From Inia geoffrensis (taxonomy: Eukaryota > Chordata > Mammalia > Artiodactyla > Iniidae), in NCBI GenBank assembly GCA_036417435.1, contig CM070899.1, positions 377,001 to 441,000 of the forward strand: 64,000 nucleotides of DNA, written 5' to 3'. Under the pieces are notes generated by a model. The model searched no databases. It saw nothing but the letters and a program-made list of their open reading frames with translations, and was not told the origin of the DNA. Positions 10,601-21,436 of the stretch are shown here, piece after piece (position 1 is the first letter of the stretch; every line of letters starts with the position of its first letter). Both the position numbers and the translations under genes were made by a program.

Positions 10601-13500
10601 CTTCCTAAGCCATGGGAACTTTAGGTGGGAACATGTCACAGTACACTCAAGGGCCTCTTTCAAATACTACAAGGATGGAATGGGTAAACAGAGGGGGGAC
10701 TTCTTCAGAGATGATCTTCTGGAAAAGTAGAAATATACCAACATACCCTTCTTACTGTGTTGCAGGTGAGAACTGTGCTGCGTGTCCACAGAGACACAGA
10801 TCCTTGATGAGAGAGTGAGATTTCATCAGTTAGAATGACCGTTTCCTAACAATAAATTTTACCCGTGATGGATCTCAGTTTATGAATGATTTTAACTTGA
10901 ATGATTCAATGGATTTAGCAAAGGTTGAAAGCAAAATCAATACCTTGAATTATTATTATTAATTTTAATTTATTTTGCCGCAGAGAAGAGTTGGACAATT
11001 ACAATTTCAGTAACACATTTCCATAATTTTGACTTATGCCTCTTAAAATATAGATACCACGTTTTTTCTTAAATGTTTCATCTACATCTCTCACATTCGA
11101 AATGGGATTCCAAGTAGACCTAGAAGATGAAATGTGAGGATAGGGAATCTCTCTCCAGTGAGTAACATCTAAGGCACCAAATCTAACATCACACGAGGAC
11201 GCTGCTCATTTCCAAGTATAGCTCCTGGTTCTTCTTTGCTCAGTGATTCCAAAAAAGATACAAAATGACCCAAACCATGTGGTCTCAATGTGCCTGAAGC
11301 CCACACCTCATTCTGAGCTTATACCCTCAAGATTTTGTAAGGGAAAACACAGAGACCATCAGAAGGACCTGTCCACGTGGTCCCCGTGAACCCACCACCA
11401 TCAGCCCTTCTCCCTCCTATCATGATGGTCAGGCGCTCTTGCTGTTACTATCACTGATAACCTGCAAAGCAAGATGACTTAAATCTCCCCACTTCTTTTT
11501 CCCATCACCCATTGGGCGTCTCTAATGGATATTCCCTCCAGCATTATCATATGATCTGGTCTCCAGACTTCATGGATCCCAATTATCTCCACAAAGGAAA
11601 AATAACTTTATTTAGTTCTGGTGACCTAACACATTTTTCCTAGGGTTAAATAGACCCTAACAACACATCCCCACCCACTGAAACATAAAGACACCTGCTA
11701 TATATCCTTCTATGTTAACATGAATTTGGCTGGATCTCCTCTAATCCACCAGCTCAAGAAGGGCAGGTCAGATGCTGGGGCATCTGTACAAATGCAGGCC
11801 CTGCTTCCACCTGGGGAACAATGGGCCCACCTGGTTCTAGGTTTTCGATGCCGTCCCTTCCGATCCCCTATCCCACAGCGTATCGGCTCAATTTTCAGGT
11901 TCTGACAACAGGGTCCAGACTTGTCCTGTGATTCTTGCCCATATTACTTTTGTTGGCTCTCCTATTATCTACATTCAAGTAGACAGATACTTTAGTATTT
12001 ACTTTTCTCTTCAAATATTATTGGAAAAGCTAGAAGAATTAGAGTACTCTGTTCATGAAATAGTATGAAGTCAATATCTTCTCATAAACAGCACGCTGGA
12101 CATCAGTCAGTGTACAGGTGAAATCACTGGGCTGAGGGAGAGCTGACCTGCCCCAGACCCACAGGTGTGACCTCTCAGGGCAGGAGTGGGGCCAGGGCTA
12201 CATGTACAACGTGTCAGTCAGAGATGGGGACTCACATTGGTCTCTCTGGTTCCCTGGAGAAGTAACATCACTGATGACAATCATGTCAACATTCAACACC
12301 CCTGACCAACCCACTATAAATTTCAGATGTACCATTATCATCATGATGCCCAATTTACATCCTTGCAGACTGAAATGCAGATGGTGAGGCCACATCCTCA
12401 GTGCCCACAGCGAGATGCAATGGAGCTGTGCTCTTGTCTCCAGCACCATTTATTTATATGACCTCATGCACAGTCCCAGGACTCACTGACCCAGGAACTC
12501 GGGAAAGCTCTCAGGTGAACTTTTCAAAGGAACCCGTTTCCGGAGGTGGGGCTTTCATCTAACCATGACGCCCTCATAACCTGCAAGCCATTTACTTTGA
12601 TGGTTTACTTCCAAGAATCATACATGTTCTCTCACCCAGTGCAGTGGGAACTGTGTTCCCTGAGCTCCAATGTCACTGGCTATGACAGGGAGAGTTAGAA
12701 ATGAACACTTCTAGAAGGAGTGAGTCTGTGCACTGTGACCAGGTCACCTGCCCAGCATGTTGGAGTCCTGAGGAGCTTCCAGGAGCTGTCTGTTCTTAGA
12801 CCTTGCTAGCCCTGGGGATTCCTCAATGTCCACCCGCAAGGAAGGAGCCCTGAAGCTCGCGGTGTTCCTGCAGACACTCAGTTGTGCACAGGAAACAGGC
12901 AGGTCAGGCTACTGGCCATGTCAGCAGTGCTGGGATCCATGACCATCTCAGCTAGAATGATTACCTTGTCCACAAAATACATGGTGTGTTTAGTTGTTAA
13001 GAATAGATCCACCTCCAGAGCAACTCTTGATATAATTTAAACTGTTTGAGGTGAAGAAATGTTCACCCAAGTTAAGGGAAACATGAAGTCCGTTGTGAAT
13101 TATGATGAACATTAAATTTTACCTCACTCTGTCTGAATTCAATGTGATTATTACATGTATGGTTTGTCTCAAATACTTGTGCATCCAGGAAATAAGCATG
13201 AGGTAATGCAGAAAAGAAAAAACAAGAGTCTGTGTCTGACATCTTGGAGGACCCTGAATGCGGGATGGGTATTTATGTGAAATATATACATCCATGGGAT
13301 TAAAATTTATTCCCCAAATCTTCCATTAATCCTTCAGCACAGCTGGTTTCCTGAATAGCCCTTCAGCATCATTTCATCCCTGGACACAGGGTCCACCAGG
13401 CATAGGGAGGGGACCCCACATGGGGGCTGTATTCTCTGAGGGCACAGTCAGCACCGTCCTCAGGTGGAGCCCCAGAGACTGGGACCTCCCTTCACTACTT
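10601..13500. other. Intergenic DNA of unit A, no gene seen
   Basis: Aligns with about 23401-26320 of unit B. I see no V exon, RSS, RNA gene or convincing coding frame; the longest frames are short and are not shared intact between the two units. Confidence 0.7.
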
Positions 13501-13529
13501 TCCGATTTTTATAGACTGGTCCCTCCCAT

Positions 13530-13537
13530 ATGCAAAC
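13530..13537 (+). promoter_or_regulatory. Octamer-type element of IGHV promoter (unit A)
   Basis: ATGCAAAC, one base from the immunoglobulin octamer ATGCAAAT, 109 bases upstream of the leader ATG. An AT-rich TTTTTATAGAC lies just upstream at about 13506-13516. The same variant octamer is kept at 26341 in unit B. The octamer is bound by OCT1/OCT2 in B cells. Confidence 0.7.
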
Positions 13538-13645
13538 ATCCCCTTATGTCACAAGGTAAAAACAAAAGACCTGTTCACTTAAATTCGGGTTTCTCCTCAT
13601 GCTTGAAGAGACTTTCTGGGCTCCATGAATCTCATCCGTAAGAAG

Positions 13646-14079
13646 ATGAATCCACTGTGGTTCCTCCTCTTTCTGGTCTCAGCTCCCAGAGGTGAGTGTC
13701 TCCGGGATTCAGACATGAACACATGGGGCAGCTGCATCTGAGCCCATGAGTCACCGTGGTTCTCTCTGTCCACAGGTGTCCTGTCCCAGGTGCAGCTGCA
13801 GGAGTCGGGACCCAGCCTGGTGAAGCCCTCACAGACCCTCTCCCTCACCTGCACTGTCTCTGGATTCTCATTAAGCAGCTATGGTGTAGCCTGGGTCCGC
13901 CAGGCTCCAGGAAAGGGACTGGAGTGGGTTGGTGAGATGGGTTATAGTGGAGGCACATATTATAACCCAACTCTAAAGTCCCGGCTCAGCATCACCAGAG
14001 ACACCTCCAAGAGCCAAGTCTACTTATCGCTGAGCAGCCTGACAACTGAGGACACAGCCGTGTATTACTGTGGGAGAGA
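13646..14079 (+). CDS. IGHV: Immunoglobulin heavy variable gene, clan II (IGHV4-like), intact, copy A
   Basis: Germline V gene encoding the variable domain of heavy chains after joining to D and J. Exon 1 (13646-13691) encodes the hydrophobic leader [15 protein letters not shown] and ends at a GTGAGT donor. Exon 2 starts at 13776 after CCACAG, and the mature V starts at CAG 13787 ([20 protein letters not shown]). Conserved residues are present: Cys in LTCTVS, Trp in VAWVRQ, and Cys in TAVYYC. CDR1 is GFSLSSYG and CDR2 is MGYSGGT. The first residues after the second Cys are Gly-Arg rather than the usual Ala-Arg. An in-frame ATG at 13625 would add seven residues, but the 13646 start gives the normal leader. 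The sequence resembles bovine IGHV1 subgroup genes. All visible parts are functional. Confidence 0.95.
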
Positions 14080-14118
14080 CACAGTGAGGGGAAGTCAGTG
14101 TGAGCCCAGACACAAACC
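14080..14118 (+). other. V-RSS with 23-bp spacer (copy A)
   Basis: Heptamer CACAGTG at 14080-14086 matches the consensus perfectly. A 23-base spacer follows, then nonamer ACACAAACC at 14110-14118 (consensus ACAAAAACC, one mismatch). This is the RAG1/RAG2 cutting signal and pairs with a 12-bp-spacer D signal. Confidence 0.95.
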
Positions 14119-14139
14119 TCCCTGCACAGAGGCCCGTAA

Positions 14140-14153
14140 CCACCAGGGGGCGG
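14140..14153 (+). promoter_or_regulatory. CTCF-like motif next to V-RSS (copy A)
   Basis: CCACCAGGGGGCGG, close to the CTCF core consensus, 22 bases beyond the RSS nonamer. The same orientation and spacing recur at 26951. In mouse, CTCF sites beside proximal VH RSSs help loop-based recombination; a similar role here is inference. Confidence 0.6.
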
Positions 14154-14179
14154 GCAGGACCCACCAAGTACAGGCCTGA

Positions 14180-15615
14180 GGCCTGGGGTAGGTGCAGATA
14201 AGGGCTGGGAGGGAATTCTTGTTAGAACCTGTGCTTTCCTCTTCCTGCCCAGGACCTCCACCAGAGACCCTCTTCTGTATCCTAATGTTTCATTGTTGTG
14301 GATTATGCTGGGTCTAGAAAATTTTGTGTGCATGTACATATTTGCTTAATTTTTATTTTTATTATAGTTGTGTATATATATCTATTCATATGTACACACA
14401 CATGTAATACTCAAGAATTAAGGTTGTTTTTCATTTCTTTATTTACCTTTTTCTCAAAGGAGCTCAGAACAACCCTGCGGCTCACCATAATGTTCAATTT
14501 GAGCCTGAAGTTCATGAAACTTGTAAATATCCGGAGAGTGCACATGAGATTTTTAAACAGTATTAATTGTTGTTTGGTTTTGGTACATGTGGAAGGAAGG
14601 AAGAGACACACCGTCCTCTTTCAGGAAACCTGCACCAACATTTTGAATTCTGCAGCCGGCAGTGTTATACAATGTAATGCCAGTGTATTCCAATACTGCA
14701 CATGCAATTATCATCATTATCCACAGATTCCATATCTGCAAGTTCACCTACTTCTACCTTTTATGAGCACCCCAAAATAAATACCGTCATTTTCTGGTCA
14801 TTCACAGACATTAACAATGTGGCCGGTTGTTTGAATCACCCAACACACAGATACTCACACAAACACACACACACACGCATACATTCCCAGCTGAGGTCAG
14901 TCAAGGTGATGCTCTCTTTTATTGTTTCATCTCCTGTCATGTAATTGAGCACTTTCTGGGGTCAAATTAGTGCTATGAATTTCACATTTCTGTGATTCTT
15001 GGCAATTGCTTAAAGTAGTCCCAGGCATAGGGCTGAAGAAAAGTCTAGTGCCCTTACGCACAAATGGCTGTGAGTGGATTTATGGAAAATGTGCATGAGA
15101 TCAGCTTCATTCAGACATGAGTTATATGGCCTTGGGTGGTGAAAACGATACTCATGTTTCCAATATAAAGTTCATCCAAAACCTGAAGACAAAAGTCACT
15201 GCTGCATATGGGATGCAGCCTTGGAAACTTGGCTTAATTCCAAATACAGCCTGGCATGTGGTGGCTAATGGCCAAGAATAGGGTGGTGTGGAGATGACTG
15301 GAATTTATAAACAGAAGAAATGCAGGCTAAGGGGATTCTGGTTACATAGACTAAAAAGGATTCTTGCTAAAGGGGAAGCAGGGTGATCAGATACCATGTG
15401 GCTGATAGGAAGTTTGATGGCTTTGATCAAATACTGCAGGTGATCAGAGTTCAAGGGTAGGGGATCCTCATTCTTCTCACTTAGCAGAGCTCTTGACGAA
15501 ACCTTGCGATGCTCATGTAAACACAGAAGCCCACAGGTCAAGACTAGTTGAGAAGAGAATTACAAGGAGCCTGGTGGCTAAGGGGTGGTCAGGGGTGTTT
15601 GTCACACTTAAGACG
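14180..15615. other. 3' flank of V gene A, no gene seen
   Basis: Aligns with about 26995-28400 of unit B. AT-rich in part (14330-14410) with a short CA repeat near 14860-14876. No exon, RSS or RNA gene recognised. Confidence 0.65.
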
Positions 15616-15639
15616 AGGAATAATGAACAGGCAAGTACA

Positions 15640-15850
15640 CCAGGGATGCACACAGACACACAGAGAAAAGTCCATCTCAGGATTCAGTGAGAAGAGGTCC
15701 ATTTGCAAGCAAAGGAGAAAGGTCTGAGAAGGACGCAAACTTGCTGCCGCCGTGACCTTAGACTTCTAGCCTCCAGGCCTGATTGGAATCCATTGCTGTT
15801 GTTTAATCCACCAGTCTGTTACTCTGTAATGGCCACACTAGCCAACTAGT
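15640..15850 (+). mobile_element. MLT1-like (MaLR) LTR fragment, unit A
   Basis: The 3' half of a MaLR LTR is recognisable from GACCTTAGACTTCTAGCCTC and the following TGTTGTTTAA...CCAGTCTG. It is shared with unit B at 28425-28650, so it is old. Confidence 0.65.
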
Positions 15851-15889
15851 ACAGCTATAATATAGATGCAGATAGACATATATGGATAT

Positions 15890-16060
15890 GTAAGTCCAGA
15901 CAAGACCCTCCCTGCAGGGGCCGCTCCAACCACCAGGGGGCGCTCAGGGTCATCAGGAATCAAGAGGACCCATTTCAGGGCAGGTGCAGAGGATGGGATG
16001 GAGGGATTTTCTCTTAGAAGCTGTGGTTTCTCCACTGGATCATTGCCGCCCCTGGAAGCC
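15890..16060 (+). pseudogene. Orphan V-gene 3' flank with degenerate nonamer and CTCF-like motif
   Basis: The sequence GTCCAGACAAGACCCTCCC... copies the pattern seen after real V-RSSs (GCCCAGACACAAACCTCCC at 14104). It continues with CCACCAGGGGGCGCTCAGG (CTCF-like core 15930-15943) and a diverged match to 14160-14260. No V exon precedes it; MLT1-like DNA lies directly upstream. I read it as the remains of a V gene whose coding part was deleted. Unit B has different sequence here (after 28690). Confidence 0.5.
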
Positions 16061-16719
16061 TCATCCACAGTGATTGCAGGGAACTTTCTTGTCTCTAAAC
16101 TTGAGACTTTTTCACGGAGTCAGGCTTGTCTGTCTTTCCCCATCTATCTTTGTACGAGCTTCACAGAAATATTTCTCCATGACACCTTTATTTGAAGATT
16201 AGGTCACTACTTTCTGTTATTAGTTGTCAAGTTTTTAATCGTTTAATGACATAAATAATTTTTACTGTTGAACTTTAAATCTGCTTTCCACCATCAGATG
16301 GATTTCCACTTCAACTCATCCTGATAATCTCTCCAGTCCTGTCTGATGCAATGCCTTTCACTTGAATAGTATGAGTCATGTTGATATTCAGAAATTGATG
16401 TCCATACAGCACTGCAGGCATTTTCTGCTCAGAGGACCATTGGAAATGTTGGGACACAGGCTGGGCTGTAACATGTGGGCTGTGTTTCCTGTACCTTTTC
16501 ATCTAGTGTGGACATTGATAATAGATAATTAGATACAAGAGAGATAGATAAAAGGGAACAGAAAGAGGTATATCCAAATCGTATGGAAAATAGCCATAAA
16601 AACTGACTACATAACCCAATTTTAGGGAGTGGTAAAGGCCTGAAGGTGTAAAGATGATACAAGCACCCGAATGAAGTTATGTGTATTAACATAAATATTT
16701 TTGAAACTTTTGTAAATAC

Positions 16720-17340
16720 TTTTCTAGCTCACTCCTCAATCACTTGGTGAGTGTCTTGTTTTCTCTCTTAGAAATCGACAAATATGTTCCAATTGGTGGC
16801 CATTGGCATTCCTTCCAGCAAGGGGATGAGGGGCCTTTTGCTCTACATCATCCCCAATATTTGAATTTTTTATTATTTTGTGCTTTAACTGTTGTAATAA
16901 GTGAGCAGCAATATCTCATCATCGTGTTATTTTATGTTTCCTTAATGAAGAATCCTTTTAAAACCTTTATCTCTTCTATGTGTAAGTATCTTCAAATCAC
17001 GGGCATGGGGTACAATATTTTTATTTTTTTTACTTTTGTTGAGCTGTGAGTTTGCTGTATATTCATGATACAAGTCCTTTATAAATATGATCCTAGAAAG
17101 CACATTCTCCAAGTCTGTGCCTAATTCTCTTATCAGTGAAGTTATTGTTACTGTTGCTGTTGTTATTTTCAGAACAGAATTTTTAATGGATACAGAAAAA
17201 TTACAAATTTATATTATGAATGATGTTTGGGGTATTATATCTAAAAATTCATCATGTAACTCAAGGGCACCCATAATTTCTGCCATATCCATACTCCAGG
17301 CCACTTTCAGGGATGGATGGTTAAGTCCACCTTCTTGAAG
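16720..17340 (-). mobile_element. Old L1 (L1M-type) remnant, minus strand
   Basis: Diverged L1 3' phrases read in reverse (for example the CATTCCTTCCAGCAAGGGGA and CTACATCATCCCCAATATTTG regions). Homologous sequence recurs at about 53460-53800. Confidence 0.5.
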
Positions 17341-17344
17341 GGAG

Positions 17345-18735
17345 GATGACCATGATGAGGTACCTGAAGTTATTCCTTAAGGGAGATTTATCCTACCGTC
17401 CCCATTAGATATATTTATTCAATCTCTTTATATAGGTATGATTCAAGGTATTTGTTTCACACCTTGTGTTAAGGTTTTATACTAAGGGATTTTCTTTGCT
17501 TCTGTAATTGTGACAGCTTGTCACCCATGAGGAGCTCTTACAGGTTGTCTCCTGTATCCTCTTTACAGGCACCCATCCATTTGTGTGAACACTTCCTTAC
17601 TTTCTGGCGCTACAGGAATCTTCAGGATAATCATGTGTATTCTCTTCTCTGGCCCTAGAATTAGCCATGCGTCACATGAGTTGTGGATCCTTTTCTGGAG
17701 AATAGTAATAGGAATCAGAAGATTGGGTATTAGGAAACTAATGCTGGTGTCCTGTCTACTGGGAGCATTGGCTCTAGACCCTATAAGCTAGAAGACCTTG
17801 GAAATATATCTGTGTGCACTTCCCCACGTATACACACACACGTCTGCAACTAGCTCTGTATCTCACCTTCTGACCTGTATTAAGGTAAATGTGAGACAAT
17901 TCTTACATCCCCAATCCTAGTGCAACATGACATGGGTAAATCCAGCCTTTCACCCTTGCTTGTCTGTTACTTTCCATCCAACAGTGAGAAGCCTGGCTCC
18001 ACCAATGCCGTCCAGCTACCAATTGTTCAACTCCACATGCACAGTAGTAACTGAAGGCTTAGCCTGACTCCTGATGGAAATACAATTATCCACCAGGCTC
18101 TAGTGCTTACGTGCAGTGGCTTAGAACTTAGCCTTCAGACTCCACTCATTTCCAAAGTCACTTAGGTCAAAACCTATTTTCCCACCTTCTTCAGACATGT
18201 TAATTCATAGATTCACTATGATATTACGTATCATCTACACAGTGTGCATCGTTCCATCCTTGAGTCTCTGAACGTCTAAATGAAATTTATATTTATATTA
18301 AAAAGGTTCCGCTATTACTGTATATATTTTGACAAGTTCATAGTGCACTGTTTCCACCACTGCAATTTCATTGAGAAGTATGTTACTATCCTGAAATATT
18401 GCCCATGTTTCACATATCAAACATCTTCTCCCAAATTCCTGCTAAATGCTCATCTGCTTGCTTTATATATAGACTGAAGTTTTCCCAAATGTGTTTTCTA
18501 TTCCATTCAGCCGCCTATGTCAGGATTAATACTCTTATTCTTTGTTATTCTGTGAGGACTTGTCTCTCTCCAAGATTTAAATTTGTTGCTCCCTTAGTTC
18601 TCTAATTATCTGATACATTGGTGAGATTTTGATAATGTGCAACTTGCCCCGTTTTCAGGCTGTTTTCAGATCATTAAGTAAGAAGAACTTTCTCAGCTTC
18701 TCATCTCTGTGCATCTCCAAGATGAGCATCAGCTT
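17345..18735. other. Unassigned DNA between unit A and the IGHV3 gene
   Basis: Includes a block at about 17516-17870 that is clearly related to 61440-61690, an old interspersed repeat or ancient duplicate. The rest is AT-rich with no gene, RSS or RNA recognised. Confidence 0.5.
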
Positions 18736-18739
18736 TACT

Positions 18740-19215
18740 ATAACACCCAGAACCTGGAAACAGTTCCCTTATCACATATCAGCTTAATAAATAAGCCAGT
18801 CATGCTATGATCATTCTTTAAAAACAATCTGCTATTAAAACCAGGATTCTTGATACACACAAAAACATGATAGTATTCACAACTATTTGTGCTGAGTAAA
18901 ATAAGCCATAATAATATATATATATATTTGTTTTGTTTTGTTTTGATCATATATTATGTTCTCACTTTTATAAATTCTAGAAAATGAAAAGTAACCTAAT
19001 GTAACAAGGGAAGATCAACACTGATGTGGGGACAGGATGGAAGATTAGAATGGACAGGAAGGAGGAAACCCAGAAACTCCTGAAAATAATGAGAGGAAGT
19101 GATTTGTTCTCTCCCGATAATACTGATGCCTCCGGCAGTATTTATCAGAGTGTTCATTCTGAGTGTGTGCACTTTATTATATGTCAAGAACCTCATTAAA
19201 GTAATTACAAATAAA
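18740..19215 (+). mobile_element. Old L1 3' end fragment, plus strand
   Basis: Begins with the ACCCAGAACCTGGAAACAG phrase typical of old L1 ORF2/3' UTR sequence. It then passes through an ATATATATATA run at about 18914 and ends near a CATTAAAGTAATTA tail-like stretch. Confidence 0.5.
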
Positions 19216-19740
19216 GAAAGGCATGACTTGGGAGGGAAGGAGTGAAGGGAAGATACTGAAACATAAGAGACTCTTGAAAATACTTCTCATCAACACTGAC
19301 CCCCTCCATACATTTTAGGTAAACACGAGAAGAGAGCAAAGTCATCATGACCTCATTACAGGAGGGGGATCTGCAAACCTCACCCCGCAACTCCAACTCT
19401 GTCCTCTAGTAGGTTCAACGGAGAAGCCTGGCGCAGAGCTCAGGTGCCGATGCTGGATCTCATGGTCACCCCTTGTTTCTCCTTGGACACTACCCACACC
19501 CTCCATTCCTCTGGGTGTAGTTTACACCTCTAATATGAGGGTAACAATGACAGCTACATCACAGGATGTGTGTGCATATATAAAATGACATATAGGTCCT
19601 AAGTGCTTACTCTGGAACAATCACAGAATGAAAGCTATATTTCCCAAATGATATCAACACCACAAAATCCAGGACCCTCACACCTACTCTGAGACCCTGC
19701 CCTTTCTGATAACATTCAATGACATAGCCTCTTATATACT
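19216..19740. other. Upstream flank of the IGHV3 gene
   Basis: No gene or repeat recognised with confidence. The last part leads into the V promoter. Confidence 0.5.
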
Positions 19741-19748
19741 AGAAGGTC

Positions 19749-19781
19749 ATGCAAATACGCTCCTTCCTCTGCTGATATAAA
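19749..19781 (+). promoter_or_regulatory. IGHV3 promoter: octamer and TATA box
   Basis: A perfect octamer ATGCAAAT at 19749-19756 and TATAAA at 19776-19781, 94 bases before the start codon. This is the classic V promoter layout and is stronger on paper than the variant octamers of the two clan II genes. Confidence 0.85.
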
Positions 19782-19874
19782 GCAGCCCCAGCCCTGAGCC
19801 GGCAGCTCTGGGAGAGGAGCTCCAGCCCGGGATTCCCACGTGCTCCATTCGGGCTTCAGGACAGAACACTCACC

Positions 19875-20333
19875 ATGGAGTTGTGGCTGAGCTGGGTTGT
19901 CCTTGTGGCTATTTTACAAGGTAATTTATGGAGAGCAAGAGATACTGAGGATGTGAGTGGATATGAGTGAGGGAATCAGTGGATGTGTGACAATCTCCTG
20001 ACCAGGATGTCTCTGTGTTTGCAGGTGTCCAGTGTGAGGTGCAGCTGGTGGAGTCTGGGGGAGGCTTGGTGAAGCCTGGGGGGTCTCTGCGACTCTCTTG
20101 TGCAGCGTCTGGATTCACCTTCAGTAGCTATGCCATGAGCTGGGTCCGCCAGGCTCCTGGGAAAGGGCTGGAGTGGATCTCAGTTATTAGTGGTAGTAGT
20201 GGTAACACATACTATGCAGACTCTGTGAAGGGCCGATTCACCATCTCCAGAGACAACTCCAAGAACACGCTGTACCTGCAAATGAACAGCCTGAGAACTG
20301 AGGACACGGCCGTGTATTACTGTGCGAAAGATA
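19875..20333 (+). CDS. IGHV3: Immunoglobulin heavy variable gene, clan III (IGHV3), intact
   Basis: Exon 1 (19875-19920) encodes the signal peptide [15 protein letters not shown] with a GTAATT donor. Exon 2 starts at 20025 after TTTGCAG, and mature V begins [16 protein letters not shown] at 20036. The conserved Cys (RLSCAAS), Trp (MSWVRQ) and Cys (AVYYCAK) are all present. CDR1 is GFTFSSYA and CDR2 is ISGSSGNT. The framework is strikingly close to human IGHV3-23-type germline genes. Everything needed for use is visible: octamer, TATA, start, splice sites, open frame and a perfect RSS. Cattle are known for lacking a functional IGHV3 repertoire while pigs use it heavily, so this gene supports a non-ruminant cetartiodactyl. 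Confidence 0.96.
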
Positions 20334-20372
20334 CACAGTGAGGGCAAGTCAGTGTGAGGCCAGACAAAAACC
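20334..20372 (+). other. V-RSS with 23-bp spacer of IGHV3, perfect consensus
   Basis: Heptamer CACAGTG (20334-20340), spacer of exactly 23 bases, nonamer ACAAAAACC (20364-20372). Both elements match the consensus at every base, which predicts a strong RAG substrate. Confidence 0.97.
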
Positions 20373-20396
20373 CCCTTGCAGGGAGACAGGAGGAGG

Positions 20397-20415
20397 GATG
20401 CAGGGGGCACTCAGG
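20397..20415 (+). promoter_or_regulatory. CTCF-like motif downstream of IGHV3 RSS
   Basis: GATGCAGGGGGCACTCAGG, a weaker relative of the CTCF core, 25 bases after the nonamer and in the same orientation as at 14140 and 26951. Confidence 0.45.
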
Positions 20416-21436
20416 ACACAGAATTGTATGTTTCATCCCCAGGAGCAGGTGCCGATGGTAGTTAAGGGCTGCTTTCCTCTAAGGGCCTGGGGTTTCCTCT
20501 CCATATAGCAGTTTTCCCTGGGGAACCTCTCTGAACTCATCCATGATTCTTTACTTACACATGCAGTCTCTCAATTAGAAACACTTTTCGAAATAGGGGG
20601 AAAAATGTCATATATGAAAGGCAGAAACTCAATGTTATATATTCAGTTTTCCCTTGTATAAATCTTGGCTCAATTGACCACTTTCAAAACTATCCAGCGG
20701 ATGCATAAAGAGTTGAACACACTCTTCCTTCCTCATTATGATCTCTCAGCCCTGCCCTACTGTATAACAGCTGTCCCTGACAGGATGCAGGCTCTTGACC
20801 AGCCTGCTAACCTCTTGCATGAGAAGCATAAATGCGCTGAGCAGCCCCGGATCCTCAGTGGGTCACTGGGAAAGATGCCAGTTAGAGGGGACATGGGTGG
20901 GGTTGTTTCAACATATGCTCCTTGCTTCCAGGCCCAAGAGAATCCCTACATGCTATATAAGACCTGCATCCTGTTCTACTGTGCAGTTTATTTTATGTCA
21001 AATATTCATCGTCAAAGCTATTACCAATAGATACATATGTAGTTGGCAGGGAACGTTTATAGGCAGGTGGATAATAACATGAATTTTCAGAAGCTGCTGA
21101 AAACAAATCTATTCTCCTTTCTTCACCACAGCATCTCAGGTGAGCACTAAAATGCAGGAAAGCCCCACATCCTCTCATTCCAGGAAGAGTCCTGCTGCCT
21201 CACTATGCAAGCCCACCTCTGTCGTGGAACCCCTGCAAGAGCGACCATAACGATTGGGGAGAGGTCCACTCCTCGACAGGACGTCTCACTGTGTCCTGAT
21301 GTGTGCTCTCCAGCACATCACCTGCCAGGTCCCGGCTGCAGTTTAACTTCACGTCTGTAAGATGCAGGTAAACTGATACCTACATCACATGCTTGCTGTG
21401 CATATGTACAAACAAAATAATAAAAGAGGCCCTGGG

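Larger units (their letters stand above)
8166..16480. repeat. Tandem unit A, main part
   Basis: Aligns collinearly with 20982-29165 (unit B), differing by scattered substitutions and small indels. It includes the solo LTR, an old L1 fragment, one V gene with its promoter and RSS, and an MLT1-like fragment. Alignment fades at about 16480 against 29165, where the two units run into different DNA. With 1-540 the unit is about 8.9 kb. Confidence 0.88.

Noticed and set aside
12190..12480. Possible V exon in unit A (also 25000-25270)
   Set aside because: It has short matches to generic GC-rich phrases only, with no FR1/FR3 order, no Cys/Trp codons in register and no RSS.
13790..14179. 129-codon frame extending past the V gene into the RSS
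   Set aside because: The germline V exon ends at the heptamer (14079). The extra codons are RSS and flank, read only by chance.
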